Source: Lachnospiraceae bacterium MD335 (GTDB lineage Bacteria; Bacillota; Clostridia; Lachnospirales; Lachnospiraceae). From it: a DNA stretch of 64,000 nucleotides. The notes under the pieces are model-generated. The model was not told the origin of the DNA. It searched no databases and worked only from the letters and a program-made list of their open reading frames with translations. How positions within the stretch are numbered: the first letter of the stretch is position 1; every line of letters begins with the position of its first letter. Position numbers and translations under genes: made by a program. Location of the stretch: NCBI GenBank assembly GCA_000403335.2, contig KE159617.1, positions 1,076,917 to 1,140,916 of the forward strand. The letters run 5' to 3'. Below are positions 55,414-64,000 of the stretch, in pieces.

Positions 55414-56196
55414 ATGCTGAATTTATCTTTTCCGCTGTCCGAGCTGGAATATTTTCTCTTGATACTGATGCGAATTGCAAGCTTTGTGTTTGCAGCGCCG
55501 TTCTTTAGCACAAGAGGCGTTCCAAATCATGTAAAAGTAGCGCTTAGTGTGTTTATTTCATATATCATGTATCAATTTGGACCGGAACATATTTATCCGC
55601 AATATAGTACGTTTATCGCGTATTGCGTTGTGGTTTTAAAGGAAGTGGCGGTTGGCCTGCTGATTGGTTTAGGGGCACAGCTGTGTACTTCTGTTGTTTT
55701 ATTTGCGGGCCGTGTTATTGATATGGAAGTTGGACTGTCGATGGCAAATGTGTTTGATCCTACAACAAATGAGCAGTCAACAATTTCGGGTGTGATTTTA
55801 CAGTATGGCACAATGTTGATTCTCTATACAACAGGACTTCACAGGTATCTTTTAAAGGCGCTTATGGAAACCTTTACGCTGATACCGATTAACGGTATAC
55901 ATATCAGTACCGACAGGCTGCTCACCAATCTTACGGCATTTCTGAGTAATTATATTATTATCGGATTTCGGATCTGCCTTCCTGTATTTGCAAGCATTAC
56001 GCTTATGAATATCGTGCTTGGACTTTTGGCAAAGCTTGCGCCGCAGATGAACATGTTTTCGGTTGGTATTCAGTTGAAGCTTCTTGCAGGACTCAGTGTT
56101 CTTCTAATAACAATGAGAATGATGCCGGATATTTGTAATTTTATCAGCATGCAGATGCAGCAGATGATTGTGGCTACCGTGGAGGGCTTGATGTGA
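55414..56196 (+). CDS. fliR: Flagellar export gate protein FliR
   Basis: 260 residues with about six membrane helices. The N-terminal FPLSELEYFLLILMRIASF and ASITLMNIVLGLLAKLAPQMN motifs fit. The ATG at 55414 has ribosome-site-like purines (AAGGGAGCAGG). Its stop overlaps the flhB GTG start by 3 bases. Confidence 0.93.
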   Translation: MLNLSFPLSELEYFLLILMRIASFVFAAPFFSTRGVPNHVKVALSVFISYIMYQFGPEHIYPQYSTFIAYCVVVLKEVAVGLLIGLGAQLCTSVVLFAGRVIDMEVGLSMANVFDPTTNEQSTISGVILQYGTMLILYTTGLHRYLLKALMETFTLIPINGIHISTDRLLTNLTAFLSNYIIIGFRICLPVFASITLMNIVLGLLAKLAPQMNMFSVGIQLKLLAGLSVLLITMRMMPDICNFISMQMQQMIVATVEGLM

Positions 56197-57305
56197 TTTT
56201 AGAATTAGATTTACAGTATTTTGCCAAAGAGGGTCCCGGCGGTGAAAAGACTGAGGAACCTACTTCGAAAAAGAAGGAAGACACCCGTAAAGAGGGTAAG
56301 GTTGCAAAAAGTAAGGAAATGTCGAGCGGTGTACAGTTAATCGCTCTTTTTGTAATACTCAAATTTTGGGTAGGGAATATGGGCGAAAACTTTATGGGGT
56401 TGTTTGGAGAACTCTATGAAAAAATGCCGGCGTACACGACTTATTGGGAGGGAAAGGTGGTTTCCTCTGATTATAAAATTTTGCTTAACGGTGTAATTGT
56501 GGAACTTTTATTGCAGCTTTTGCCGTTTTTTTTAGTGGGTGTTGTAATTTCTGTTTTGATTAACATGCTGCAGTTTAAATTTAAAATATCAACGAAGCCA
56601 TTGCAGCCTAAGTTTAGCAAATTAAATCCTGTGTCAGGAATGAAAAAGCTTTTTTCCAAGGAAAAGATTATGGAGCTGCTAAAGTCGATAGCCAAGATTA
56701 TTCTGATTATGTTTGTTGTGTATAACACGATTAAGAACGAGTGGGTGTACTTGGTGAAATTCTATCAGATGCCGCTGAATCAGGCATTGGAGCTTATCGG
56801 TAAAATTGTTATTGATATGGGATTGCGGATTTCCTTAGTATTTATGGTTATTGCTTTTGTGGACTTGATTTATGAGAGATGGAAATTTAATGAAGACATT
56901 AAGATGACAAAGCAAGAGGTTAAGGATGAGTATAAGAATGCGGAAGGAGATCCGCAGATTAAAGGTAAAATCAGGCAGAAGATGCGTGAGGCGTCTCAGC
57001 GCAGAATGATGCAGGACGTGCCTAAGGCGGATGTGGTAATCACAAACCCGACGCATTTTGCCGTGGCAATACGCTATGACGCAAATGAAGGCTCCGCACC
57101 GAAAGTGCTTGCAAAGGGTGCGGATTTTGTGGCGCAAAAGATTAAGGAGATTGCAAAGGAAAACAATGTAGAGATCGTAGAGAATAAGCCTCTTGCACGT
57201 ATGCTTTATGCCAATGTTGACGTTGGACAGGAAGTACCGCCGGAACTTTATCAGTCTGTCGCAGAAGTTCTTGCACTCGTATACAAGATGCAGGGCAGGA
57301 TATAA
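56193..57305 (+). CDS. flhB: Flagellar export switch protein FlhB
   Basis: 370 residues. The N-terminal cytoplasmic part (EKTEEPTSKKKEDTRKEGKV) is followed by four membrane helices. The autocleavage site NPTH (about 285-288) is followed by FAVAIRYD. FlhB switches substrate class after hook completion. The start is GTG at 56193, after GGAGG, overlapping the fliR stop. It is followed by a 304-base gap. Confidence 0.95.
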   Translation: MILELDLQYFAKEGPGGEKTEEPTSKKKEDTRKEGKVAKSKEMSSGVQLIALFVILKFWVGNMGENFMGLFGELYEKMPAYTTYWEGKVVSSDYKILLNGVIVELLLQLLPFFLVGVVISVLINMLQFKFKISTKPLQPKFSKLNPVSGMKKLFSKEKIMELLKSIAKIILIMFVVYNTIKNEWVYLVKFYQMPLNQALELIGKIVIDMGLRISLVFMVIAFVDLIYERWKFNEDIKMTKQEVKDEYKNAEGDPQIKGKIRQKMREASQRRMMQDVPKADVVITNPTHFAVAIRYDANEGSAPKVLAKGADFVAQKIKEIAKENNVEIVENKPLARMLYANVDVGQEVPPELYQSVAEVLALVYKMQGRI

Positions 57306-57609
57306 GGAATGTATTTTTTTGTCTTTATAGGTTTACATAAAGTGATAGTAAAAAAATACTATGTTTCCTAATTATGTAAACAAATGATACATACAATACA
57401 AGGTAAAAACGCACAGAGGTCTTTTGTTTTATTTGTATAAGTTTTATGAAAATTATAAAAAATTCAAAAATATATAAATTATTATAGACTAATTATGTTA
57501 ATTGTGAGATAATTTATGGTATCAGAGAAAAATGAAGATTTGCTTTCTCGCATCATGTCAGAAGAAAAGGAATATTTTTATTACTTAGGATTTAAGGGGG
57601 AAGAGGGAC
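57306..57609 (+). promoter_or_regulatory. 304-bp AT-rich region between flhB and flhA with a nested inverted repeat and candidate promoter
   Basis: GTTTACATAA (57331-57340) and TTATGTAAAC (57372-57381) form a perfect 10-bp inverted repeat around a second stem ATAGTA/TACTAT (57345-57350 and 57357-57362). A candidate promoter is TAGACT (57485-57490), 17 bases, GATAAT (57508-57513). No convincing gene is seen; an open frame at 57516 starts at the predicted transcription start and has no ribosome binding site. Confidence 0.55.
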
Positions 57610-59649
57610 ATGCAGATGAAAAAAGCGGACATAGGCGTAGCCTTATATTTACTTTGCGCCATCGTCATGTTGATTGTACCAATTACCAGTACGATACTTG
57701 ACGTATTGCTTGCACTCAATATATCGCTGGCTTTTACAATCATGTTTACAACGATGTTCGCAAAAGAAGTATTGGATATGTCATTTTATCCGACAATTTT
57801 GCTTTTTACGACAATTTTTAGAATCGCCTTAAATGTATCATCAACAAGGTTGATTCTTTCAACAGGTAATCCCGGAAACGTGGTTGCAACTTTTGGCAAT
57901 TTTGTGGGCGGCGGTGATTTGGTAATCGGTGTGGTTGTATTTATCATCTTGATTATCGTGCAGTTCGTGGTTATCAACAAAGGTTCTGAAAGAGTTGCAG
58001 AAGTAACAGCACGATTTACTTTGGATGCGATGCCTGGTAAACAGATGGCAATTGATGCAGACTTAAATACCGGTGCGATTACAGATGCAGAGGCAAAAAA
58101 ACAAAGAGAAAAGCTCCAGCAGGAATCAAGCTTTTTTGGTTCTATGGATGGTGCCGTAAAGTATGTAAAAGGAGATGCAACAGCAGGTCTTATCATTACG
58201 GGTGTTAATATTGTAGGCGGTATTATCATGGGTGTTATGAGACAGGGCATGGATATTGGGGCTGCTGCAGATAAATATCTTATTTTGACAATCGGTGACG
58301 GTTTGGTAAGCCAAATTCCTTCATTGCTGATTTCACTGTCAACCGGTATTCTTGTAACAAAAGGGTCAAAAGAGGCAGATTTTGGTTCTGTACTGGTAGG
58401 GCAGTTGTTTGGTATGCCAAAGGTACTCTATATGGTAGGTGCAGTTTTGGCATTCTTGGGCATTGTGACACCATTGAACCCGCTGATTTTTGTTGTCATG
58501 GGTGTTATCTTTATTATTTGCGGACGTATTATCGCAAATACAATTGAAGTTGCACGGATTGAAGCGGAAACGGAGGAGGTTGAGGACATTGGCGACGAGA
58601 TCCGAAAGCCGGAAAATGTCAATTCGCTGCTGCAGGTTGATCCGATTGAGCTTGAGTTTGGCTATGGTATTATTCCTCTTGCCGATGTTAATCAGGGTGG
58701 TGATTTGCTGGATCGTGTAGTTATGATCCGAAGGCAGATTGCCCTGGAGCTTGGTACCGTTGTTCCGATTATACGATTAAGGGACAATATCCAATTAAAT
58801 CCGAATCAGTATATTATTAAGATAAAAGGAATACAGGTGAGCGAGGGCGAAATTCTGTTTGATCATTATATGGCGATGAATCCCGGATTTGTGGAGGAAG
58901 AAATCTCGGGTATTCCGACCTTTGAGCCGTCTTTCCACCTTCCTGCAATTTGGATTACAGAAACCCAAAGAGAGCGTGCAGAGAGCGTAGGGTACACTGT
59001 TGTGGATCCGCCTTCGATTATTGCAACGCATCTGACGGAAATTATCCGGCAGTATCTTGCGGACCTGCTTACAAGACAGGATGTGCAAAATCTTGTCAAC
59101 AATGTCAAGGAATCGAACCCGTCTCTTGTGGAGGAGCTTGTTCCGAAGCTTTTGGGGCTTGGCGACATTCAGAAAGTGCTGCAGAATCTGTTGAAGGAAG
59201 GAATTTCCGTAAGAGACCTTGTTACAATTTTTGAAACGCTTGCGGATCATGCGGCTGCGACAAGAGACACGGATATTTTGACGGAATATGTGAGGCAGAG
59301 CTTAAAACGGGCAATTTCAAACAAGTACTTCCCGCTTAACGAGACGACGAGTGTTGTGACATTAGACCCGGGTCTTGAGCAGGAAATTATGGGAAGTGTG
59401 AAGCAGACGGAACAGGGAGCTTATCTGACACTGGAGCCGGAAAAGACAAAGTCAATTATGTCTTCCGTGGAGTCGGAAATCGGAAAGCTTGAAAAGCTTG
59501 GAAAGAATCCGATTGTGATTACATCACCGATTGTCAGAATGTACTTTAAGCGTCTGACGGAAGATTATTATAAGGATTTGGTAGTTGTATCTTATAATGA
59601 AATTGATTCAAATGTTGAATTACAATCGGTAGGAATGGTGACGGCATGA
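57610..59649 (+). CDS. flhA: Flagellar export gate protein FlhA
   Basis: 679 residues. Eight membrane helices make up the first 330, with the FHIPEP signature region (FGNFVGGGDLVIG and MPGKQMAIDADLNTG). The C-terminal half is the nonameric cytoplasmic ring that receives chaperone-cargo complexes. The ATG at 57610 follows GGGGGAAGAGGG; the ATG two codons later is equally possible. It overlaps flhF by 4 bases. Confidence 0.95.
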   Translation: MQMKKADIGVALYLLCAIVMLIVPITSTILDVLLALNISLAFTIMFTTMFAKEVLDMSFYPTILLFTTIFRIALNVSSTRLILSTGNPGNVVATFGNFVGGGDLVIGVVVFIILIIVQFVVINKGSERVAEVTARFTLDAMPGKQMAIDADLNTGAITDAEAKKQREKLQQESSFFGSMDGAVKYVKGDATAGLIITGVNIVGGIIMGVMRQGMDIGAAADKYLILTIGDGLVSQIPSLLISLSTGILVTKGSKEADFGSVLVGQLFGMPKVLYMVGAVLAFLGIVTPLNPLIFVVMGVIFIICGRIIANTIEVARIEAETEEVEDIGDEIRKPENVNSLLQVDPIELEFGYGIIPLADVNQGGDLLDRVVMIRRQIALELGTVVPIIRLRDNIQLNPNQYIIKIKGIQVSEGEILFDHYMAMNPGFVEEEISGIPTFEPSFHLPAIWITETQRERAESVGYTVVDPPSIIATHLTEIIRQYLADLLTRQDVQNLVNNVKESNPSLVEELVPKLLGLGDIQKVLQNLLKEGISVRDLVTIFETLADHAAATRDTDILTEYVRQSLKRAISNKYFPLNETTSVVTLDPGLEQEIMGSVKQTEQGAYLTLEPEKTKSIMSSVESEIGKLEKLGKNPIVITSPIVRMYFKRLTEDYYKDLVVVSYNEIDSNVELQSVGMVTA

Positions 59650-61010
59650 TAATAAAGAAGTTTCAGGGAAAAACAAAAGAAGAGGCACTTGAGTGTGCAA
59701 GGAAAGAACTTGGGGAAGGACTAGTCGAGATGAATGTCAAGACTGTAAAAGCGAAAGGTTTTCTTGGTATGTTTAAAGGGAACAAGATAGAGATAACCGT
59801 GGCAAAGGAAGAAGAGAATGAGAAGGATTCTTCAAACGCGGGACAGGGCGGTGAAATCCGCAGGGAAGGGGTAGCAATGTCCCTGAGTCAGACAACCGTG
59901 CAGGGAAAGAATGCTGATAAAAAGGAAGAGCAGGATGTGGCTTCGGTGGGACAGGCGGTGGCAGATATTTTGTCTGCTTTTCCCCAAAACGGTGAAACGG
60001 CGAAAGCTAAGACGGAGTCTGCGTCCGCTCAGTCTGTGCATACACAATCAGCGTCTGCTCAAAAGGATATGAAGGAGGAGGCAAAGACAAACGAGCTTGA
60101 GGAAAAGCTTGATAATCTTCAAAATCTCATTGAGAAACAACTTTGCCAACAAGAAAAATCACCGTCTGAGGATACAAAGGCAGAGGAAGGCGGAACAAAA
60201 GAAGAAAATAAGGAACGGGTAAATTTCCTCCGGCTTTTGTATAACAAAATGATTGATAATGAAATTAACGAAAAATATGCCAACGAAATTATTGACGAGA
60301 TTGATAAGAACTGTAAGGCTGACGTGACAATGGACTTTATGCTTTCGGAAATCTATCAGCGTATGATTTTAAAGCTTGGAAAACCTTATGTTATGGAGGA
60401 GAATGACCAAAGTCCGAGAGTGATTTTCTTTTTGGGACCGACGGGCGTCGGAAAGACGACAACCATCGCAAAGATTGCTTCCTCCTTTCGTGTGGAACAC
60501 AAAAAGAAGGTGGCGCTGCTTACAGCGGATACATATAGAATCGCGGCGGCGGAGCAGCTTAGAACCTATGCGAATATTTTGGAAGTGCCGTTTCGGGTTG
60601 TGTACACCGCAGGAGAGATTGCGGGGGCGATAGAAGATTTTCGGGACTACGACTATATTTTGGTCGATACGACAGGTCATTCGCCGAACAACGAGGCGCA
60701 GTGCGAAAGCATGAGCGATTTGATTAATTCGGTGGAGACAACAGCCGCAAAGGAGGTATTTTTGGTTCTTTCGGCATCGACAAAATACAGGGATTTGATG
60801 AAAATTGCGGATACATATAAAGAAATCGCAGATTATAAATTAATATTTACAAAGCTTGACGAGACATCTACACTGGGAAATATATATAATTTAAAGCTCT
60901 ATACAGGTGCTGCACTTTCTTATATTACTTGTGGACAGAATGTACCGGATGATATTGAATATTTTAATCCGCAGGCTACGGTAAAGCAGTTACTCGGCGG
61001 AAGGCGCTAA
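59646..61010 (+). CDS. flhF: Flagellar biosynthesis GTPase FlhF
   Basis: SRP-type GTPase that sets flagellar number and position with FlhG. 454 residues. A basic N-terminal domain (MIIKKFQGKTKEEALECARKE) and a linker with Ser/Ala-rich repeats (about 85-190) precede the NG domain. The P-loop GPTGVGKTTTIAKI starts near 263, with LVDTTGH and TKLDETSTLG later. It overlaps flhA by 4 bases (ATGA), so translation is coupled. Confidence 0.94.
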   Translation: MIIKKFQGKTKEEALECARKELGEGLVEMNVKTVKAKGFLGMFKGNKIEITVAKEEENEKDSSNAGQGGEIRREGVAMSLSQTTVQGKNADKKEEQDVASVGQAVADILSAFPQNGETAKAKTESASAQSVHTQSASAQKDMKEEAKTNELEEKLDNLQNLIEKQLCQQEKSPSEDTKAEEGGTKEENKERVNFLRLLYNKMIDNEINEKYANEIIDEIDKNCKADVTMDFMLSEIYQRMILKLGKPYVMEENDQSPRVIFFLGPTGVGKTTTIAKIASSFRVEHKKKVALLTADTYRIAAAEQLRTYANILEVPFRVVYTAGEIAGAIEDFRDYDYILVDTTGHSPNNEAQCESMSDLINSVETTAAKEVFLVLSASTKYRDLMKIADTYKEIADYKLIFTKLDETSTLGNIYNLKLYTGAALSYITCGQNVPDDIEYFNPQATVKQLLGGRR

Positions 61011-61024
61011 TGGAGGTTAAAAGT

Positions 61025-61918
61025 ATGGATCAGGCAGAACAATTAAGGAACGTGATCAAATTGAATCCTGCGCCGCGGCCTCTTGCAAGAATTATTACGG
61101 TAACCAGCGGCAAGGGAGGCGTAGGAAAATCAAACACATCCATCAATTTAGCCTGTCAGTTTAAAAAACTAGGGCAGAGAGTTTTAATTTTAGATGCAGA
61201 TTTTGGTTTGGCAAACATCGAAATTATGTTCGGGACTGTGCCGAAACACAATTTCTGCGACCTGATTTATCAGGGAAAAAACATTACGGATATCATAACA
61301 TGGGGACCTATGGACATAGGATTTATATCGGGCGGCTCGGGAATTGCGGGTCTTTCGAATTTGAGTCAGGATTATCTGAATTATATTATTCAAAATCTTG
61401 CAAAACTTGATGCGATTGCCGATATTGTTATTATAGATACGGGAGCGGGTATTTCGGACGCGGTTCTTGATTTTTTGGTGGCAAGCGGCGAAATTTTACT
61501 GGTGGCAACGCCTGAACCGACATCAATTACGGATTCTTATTCTCTCTTGAAGGCACTGAATCGTCATCCGCGTTTTTTGCGTGAGGATTCAAAAATAAAA
61601 GTCATTGCAAATAAGGTTTCGAGTGACACAGAGGGAGAAACGATGTATAATAAACTTAATACGGTAGTGAATCGATATTTAAAGCTTCCGATTACGTATT
61701 TGGGAGCGATCCCTCAAGACTATCATTTGGAGGATGCCGTGATGCAGCAGAAGCCCGTCAGCATGCAGAGCCCCCGCTCTAAATCGGCGCTTGCTTACGA
61801 GAAGATGGCATATGCCCTTATGGACAAAGAATATGATAAGTCTCTTGTTAAGCGGGGAATGGCAGCTTTTTTCTCACACATTGTAGCAGGCAATAAAAAA
61901 ACGGGACAAATGTTGTAA
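61025..61918 (+). CDS. flhG: Flagellar number regulator FlhG (MinD-like ATPase)
   Basis: About 297 residues. Deviant Walker A SGKGGVGKSN (about residues 28-37), DADFGLANIE and VIIDTGAGISDAVL. It stimulates FlhF. The ATG at 61025 is 8 bases after GGAGG; an earlier ATG at 61010 shares one base with the flhF stop but would leave the Shine-Dalgarno inside the gene. Confidence 0.93.
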   Translation: MDQAEQLRNVIKLNPAPRPLARIITVTSGKGGVGKSNTSINLACQFKKLGQRVLILDADFGLANIEIMFGTVPKHNFCDLIYQGKNITDIITWGPMDIGFISGGSGIAGLSNLSQDYLNYIIQNLAKLDAIADIVIIDTGAGISDAVLDFLVASGEILLVATPEPTSITDSYSLLKALNRHPRFLREDSKIKVIANKVSSDTEGETMYNKLNTVVNRYLKLPITYLGAIPQDYHLEDAVMQQKPVSMQSPRSKSALAYEKMAYALMDKEYDKSLVKRGMAAFFSHIVAGNKKTGQML

Positions 61919-61941
61919 AGAAAAATGTGTAGGAGGAGTTT

Positions 61942-62667
61942 ATGATTGAGAAACTAATATCACCGGGAGATAAGCTGGAGCTGCGTTCAACCGTCAGCGT
62001 CGTGCTTCCCGATGGTACGGAAGGCGTTCGGACTTATAAGACTTCAGTGTATGACATTTTGGAGGACGGAAAACTTGAGCTTTTGATGCCGATGGAGCAG
62101 CAGAAGCTTGTGCTGCTTCCGGTGGACGGAGAATATGATGTGTGTTTTCTCTTAAGCGGAGGCATGTACAGAGCAAATGTGCGGATTGTAGACAGGCAGA
62201 AGATTAACAATACATATATTGTTGTTGCAGAGATGCTGTCCAATCTGCATAAATATCAAAGACGGGAATATTATCGTTTTAACTGCATTATTGAAATGGA
62301 CGTAAGGGAACTCAATGAGCAGGAAACGCAGGCACATAACAAGGGACTGGCATATATGGTATCCGAGGAAGAGGCGATGGATCGCGGCGTCATCGTGGAT
62401 ATCAGCGGTGGCGGTCTTAGATTTGTGTCAAGGCGGATTTATCAGGCGGGAAGCGTTTTGCTGCTGCGTTTTTCTCTTCCGATTCAGGACGCGGAGAAGT
62501 CGTTTTTGGTGGCGGCACGCGTAATTTATTCCGGAGAGATCGAAAAACGAAAGACTGAGTATGAGAATCGCGTGAAATTTGAATTAATCAGCAGCGCGAT
62601 GCGCGAAGAAATTATTAAGTATATTTTTAATGCGGAACGGAAAAACAGAAAAAATGGAAGGAGCTGA
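61942..62667 (+). CDS. ycgR: YcgR-like PilZ-domain protein (c-di-GMP flagellar brake)
   Basis: 241 residues. An N-terminal YcgR/DgrA-type beta domain (about 1-105) is followed by a C-terminal PilZ domain. The c-di-GMP motifs RREYYRF (about 107-113) and DISGGGLRF (about 153) are intact, so c-di-GMP binding is expected. Such proteins slow the motor when c-di-GMP is high. The ATG follows AGGAGGAG. Confidence 0.87.
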   Translation: MIEKLISPGDKLELRSTVSVVLPDGTEGVRTYKTSVYDILEDGKLELLMPMEQQKLVLLPVDGEYDVCFLLSGGMYRANVRIVDRQKINNTYIVVAEMLSNLHKYQRREYYRFNCIIEMDVRELNEQETQAHNKGLAYMVSEEEAMDRGVIVDISGGGLRFVSRRIYQAGSVLLLRFSLPIQDAEKSFLVAARVIYSGEIEKRKTEYENRVKFELISSAMREEIIKYIFNAERKNRKNGRS

Positions 62668-62670
62668 GAG

Positions 62671-63786
62671 TTGGGTATGCTAGCAAATGCGAACAGTGTA
62701 AAAAATAAGAAAAAAATACTGATTGTTGATGATTCTGCACTCATGAGAAGGGTTATGTGTGATATAATTAATTCAGATGAACGGTTTCAGGTGGTGGAAC
62801 AGGCATTTGACGGGGAAGCGGCGTATGCGCTTCTGAAAAAAAATCAATACGATGGAGTCGTCCTTGATGTAAATATGCCAAAGATAAACGGAATACAGCT
62901 GCTTCGCATTTTGCAGAAGGATAAAATCCGCGTGCGTATTATGATGGCAAGTACGGATACGAGAGAAGGCGCATCCGTTACGATGGAGGCATTGGATTTA
63001 GGCGCAATTGATTTTATAGAGAAGCCCGCAAATATTGTCTACCTAAAAGGCGACGAGTTTAAAAAGAAGTTTTTGGATATTTTACAGGCGGTGGTAACGA
63101 GCCGTCAGACCAATATTTCTTCGTTGCCGGTAATTCCGAGGCAAAAGCAGGAGGAGAACACGAAGAAGCTCGTGAGCCTTGTCAGAAAAAGCGCTCCTGT
63201 TGTCGGAGGGCAAAAGCTTGTCGCGCTTGCGTGTTCTACGGGAGGTCCCAAGGCGCTTCAAAACGTTATTCCGAGGCTCCCGGCAGAGCTTGCCGCACCT
63301 GTTCTGATTGTTCAGCATATGCCGAAAGGATTTACGCAGTCGCTTGCGGAACGGCTTGATTCGTTAAGTCCGATGAAGGTTAAGGAAGCGGCGGAAGGGG
63401 ACGTCCTTGAAAATGGCACAATCTACATTTCAATGGGCGGTAAGCACATGAATGTAGTTACCAAAGCGGGAAAATCAACCATTACATATACGGATGAACC
63501 TCCAAGAGAAGGTGTAAAACCCTGTGCGAATTACATGTACGAATCGTTAAAAACAAGTAATTATTCACAGATTGTCTGTGTAGTATTGACCGGAATGGGT
63601 GCTGACGGAACCAAAGGAATCGTGAATTTGGAAACTGCAAAAAAGATACATGTCATCGCACAGGATGAGGAAACATCAACCGTCTACGGCATGCCAAAGG
63701 CAATTGCCGCCACGGGACTTGTCAATCAGGTTGTTGCCCTCGATGACGTGGCACAGGAAATCATAATGAATGTGGGGGTCAGGTAA
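62671..63786 (+). CDS. cheB: Chemotaxis methylesterase CheB
   Basis: 371 residues. An N-terminal receiver (Asp20, Asp21 and phospho-Asp66 in VLDVNMPKIN) is joined to a C-terminal methylesterase. Its triad is Ser189 in CSTGGPKAL, His216 in QHMPKG and Asp312 in GMGADGT. The TTG at 62671 is 7 bases after AAGGAG; the ATG at 62677 is an alternative. The cheA start follows the stop directly. Confidence 0.94.
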   Translation: MGMLANANSVKNKKKILIVDDSALMRRVMCDIINSDERFQVVEQAFDGEAAYALLKKNQYDGVVLDVNMPKINGIQLLRILQKDKIRVRIMMASTDTREGASVTMEALDLGAIDFIEKPANIVYLKGDEFKKKFLDILQAVVTSRQTNISSLPVIPRQKQEENTKKLVSLVRKSAPVVGGQKLVALACSTGGPKALQNVIPRLPAELAAPVLIVQHMPKGFTQSLAERLDSLSPMKVKEAAEGDVLENGTIYISMGGKHMNVVTKAGKSTITYTDEPPREGVKPCANYMYESLKTSNYSQIVCVVLTGMGADGTKGIVNLETAKKIHVIAQDEETSTVYGMPKAIAATGLVNQVVALDDVAQEIIMNVGVR

Positions 63787-64000
63787 ATGGATACAAGTCA
63801 ATATCTTGATATTTTCCTTGATGAATCAAAGGAACACTTACAGAATTTAAGCGACCAAATCATGGATTTGGAGCAAAATCCGGACAATATGGACACCGTG
63901 AATGAGATCTTCAGAGCTGCACACTCCCTAAAGGGCATGGCAGGTACGATGGGATATAAGAGAATGCAGACGCTTACCCATGATATGGAGAATGTCTTTT
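63787..64000 (+). CDS. cheA: Chemotaxis histidine kinase CheA, 3' part outside window
   Basis: The first 71 codons are in the window. They form an HPt (P1) domain with DIFLDESKEHLQNLSDQI and the phosphoacceptor His46 in FRAAHSLKGMAGTMG. The rest (P2-P5) is to the right. The ATG comes right after the cheB stop; the ribosome site GGGGGTCAGG overlaps the end of cheB. Confidence 0.93.
   Translation, partial: MDTSQYLDIFLDESKEHLQNLSDQIMDLEQNPDNMDTVNEIFRAAHSLKGMAGTMGYKRMQTLTHDMENVF

Noticed and set aside
57516-57701. A 61-codon open frame between flhB and flhA overlapping the flhA start.
   Set aside because: It begins where transcription is predicted to start, lacks a ribosome binding site, overlaps flhA and has no recognisable domain.
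1-64000. CRISPR arrays, tRNA or rRNA genes, insertion sequences, prophage or toxin-antitoxin genes.
   Set aside because: I looked for repeats with spacers, cloverleaf-like ends, transposase or integrase motifs and terminal inverted repeats and saw none.

Overview
The window looks like the chromosome of a motile, endospore-forming, low-to-mid GC Firmicute of the Clostridia. A Lachnospiraceae-type genome is the best guess, from gene order (ispA-dxs-tlyA-nadK-argR-recN; comM-dprA-topA-codY next to a large flagellar operon), from SpoIVB and a SigK-type sigma factor, from a PPi-type phosphofructokinase, and from strong AGGAGG ribosome binding sites. The assignment rests on family recognition by eye, not on a database search. 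There are no rRNA or tRNA genes, insertion sequences, prophage genes or CRISPR arrays.

Layout. (1) 1-6660: isoprenoid, rRNA-methylation and NAD kinase genes, then argR and recN, ending in a bidirectional terminator. (2) 6661-20713: a mosaic of mixed strand. It holds an aminotransferase, a divergent short cis-prenyltransferase, a secreted protein, an RND efflux pair, spoIVB, a chemoreceptor with a structured leader, a secreted LRR protein and a PPi-type phosphofructokinase. It splits recN from spoIVB, and spo0A does not follow spoIVB. (3) 20772-25374: a compact potABCD polyamine importer. (4) 25377-35250: lepA, hemW, a SigK-like sigma gene with a hairpin over its ribosome binding site, comM, dprA, topA and codY. 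(5) 35534-64000: one long flagellar/chemotaxis cluster, flgB-flgC-fliE-fliF-fliG-fliH-fliI-fliJ-motE-like-fliK-flgD-TIGR02530-flgE-flbD-motA-motB-fliL-fliM-fliY-cheY-fliO-fliP-fliQ-fliR-flhB-flhA-flhF-flhG-ycgR-cheB-cheA. It runs off the right edge in cheA.

How it fits together. The flagellar cluster encodes basal body, C-ring, export gate, hook, stator, assembly GTPase/ATPase and part of the chemotaxis pathway. CodY lies directly upstream. CodY-box-like 15-mers (12-14 of 15 matches to AATTTTCWGAAAATT) sit on the flgB promoter, upstream of the motA promoter, inside the promoter of the secreted LRR protein, and downstream of codY's own promoter. This suggests a local nutrient-controlled motility/secretion regulon.

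Most interesting non-coding signals: a recurring element GTTTACATAA/TTATGTAAAC, often as a convergent pair, in the flagellar intergenic gaps (flgB, fliK, motA, flhA); a ~210 nt multi-hairpin leader with two mutually exclusive pairings before the chemoreceptor; a hairpin that buries the Shine-Dalgarno of the SigK-like gene; an 18-bp perfect inverted repeat across the stop codon of the prenyltransferase gene; and a set of GC-rich hairpins without U-tracts inside the flagellar operon.
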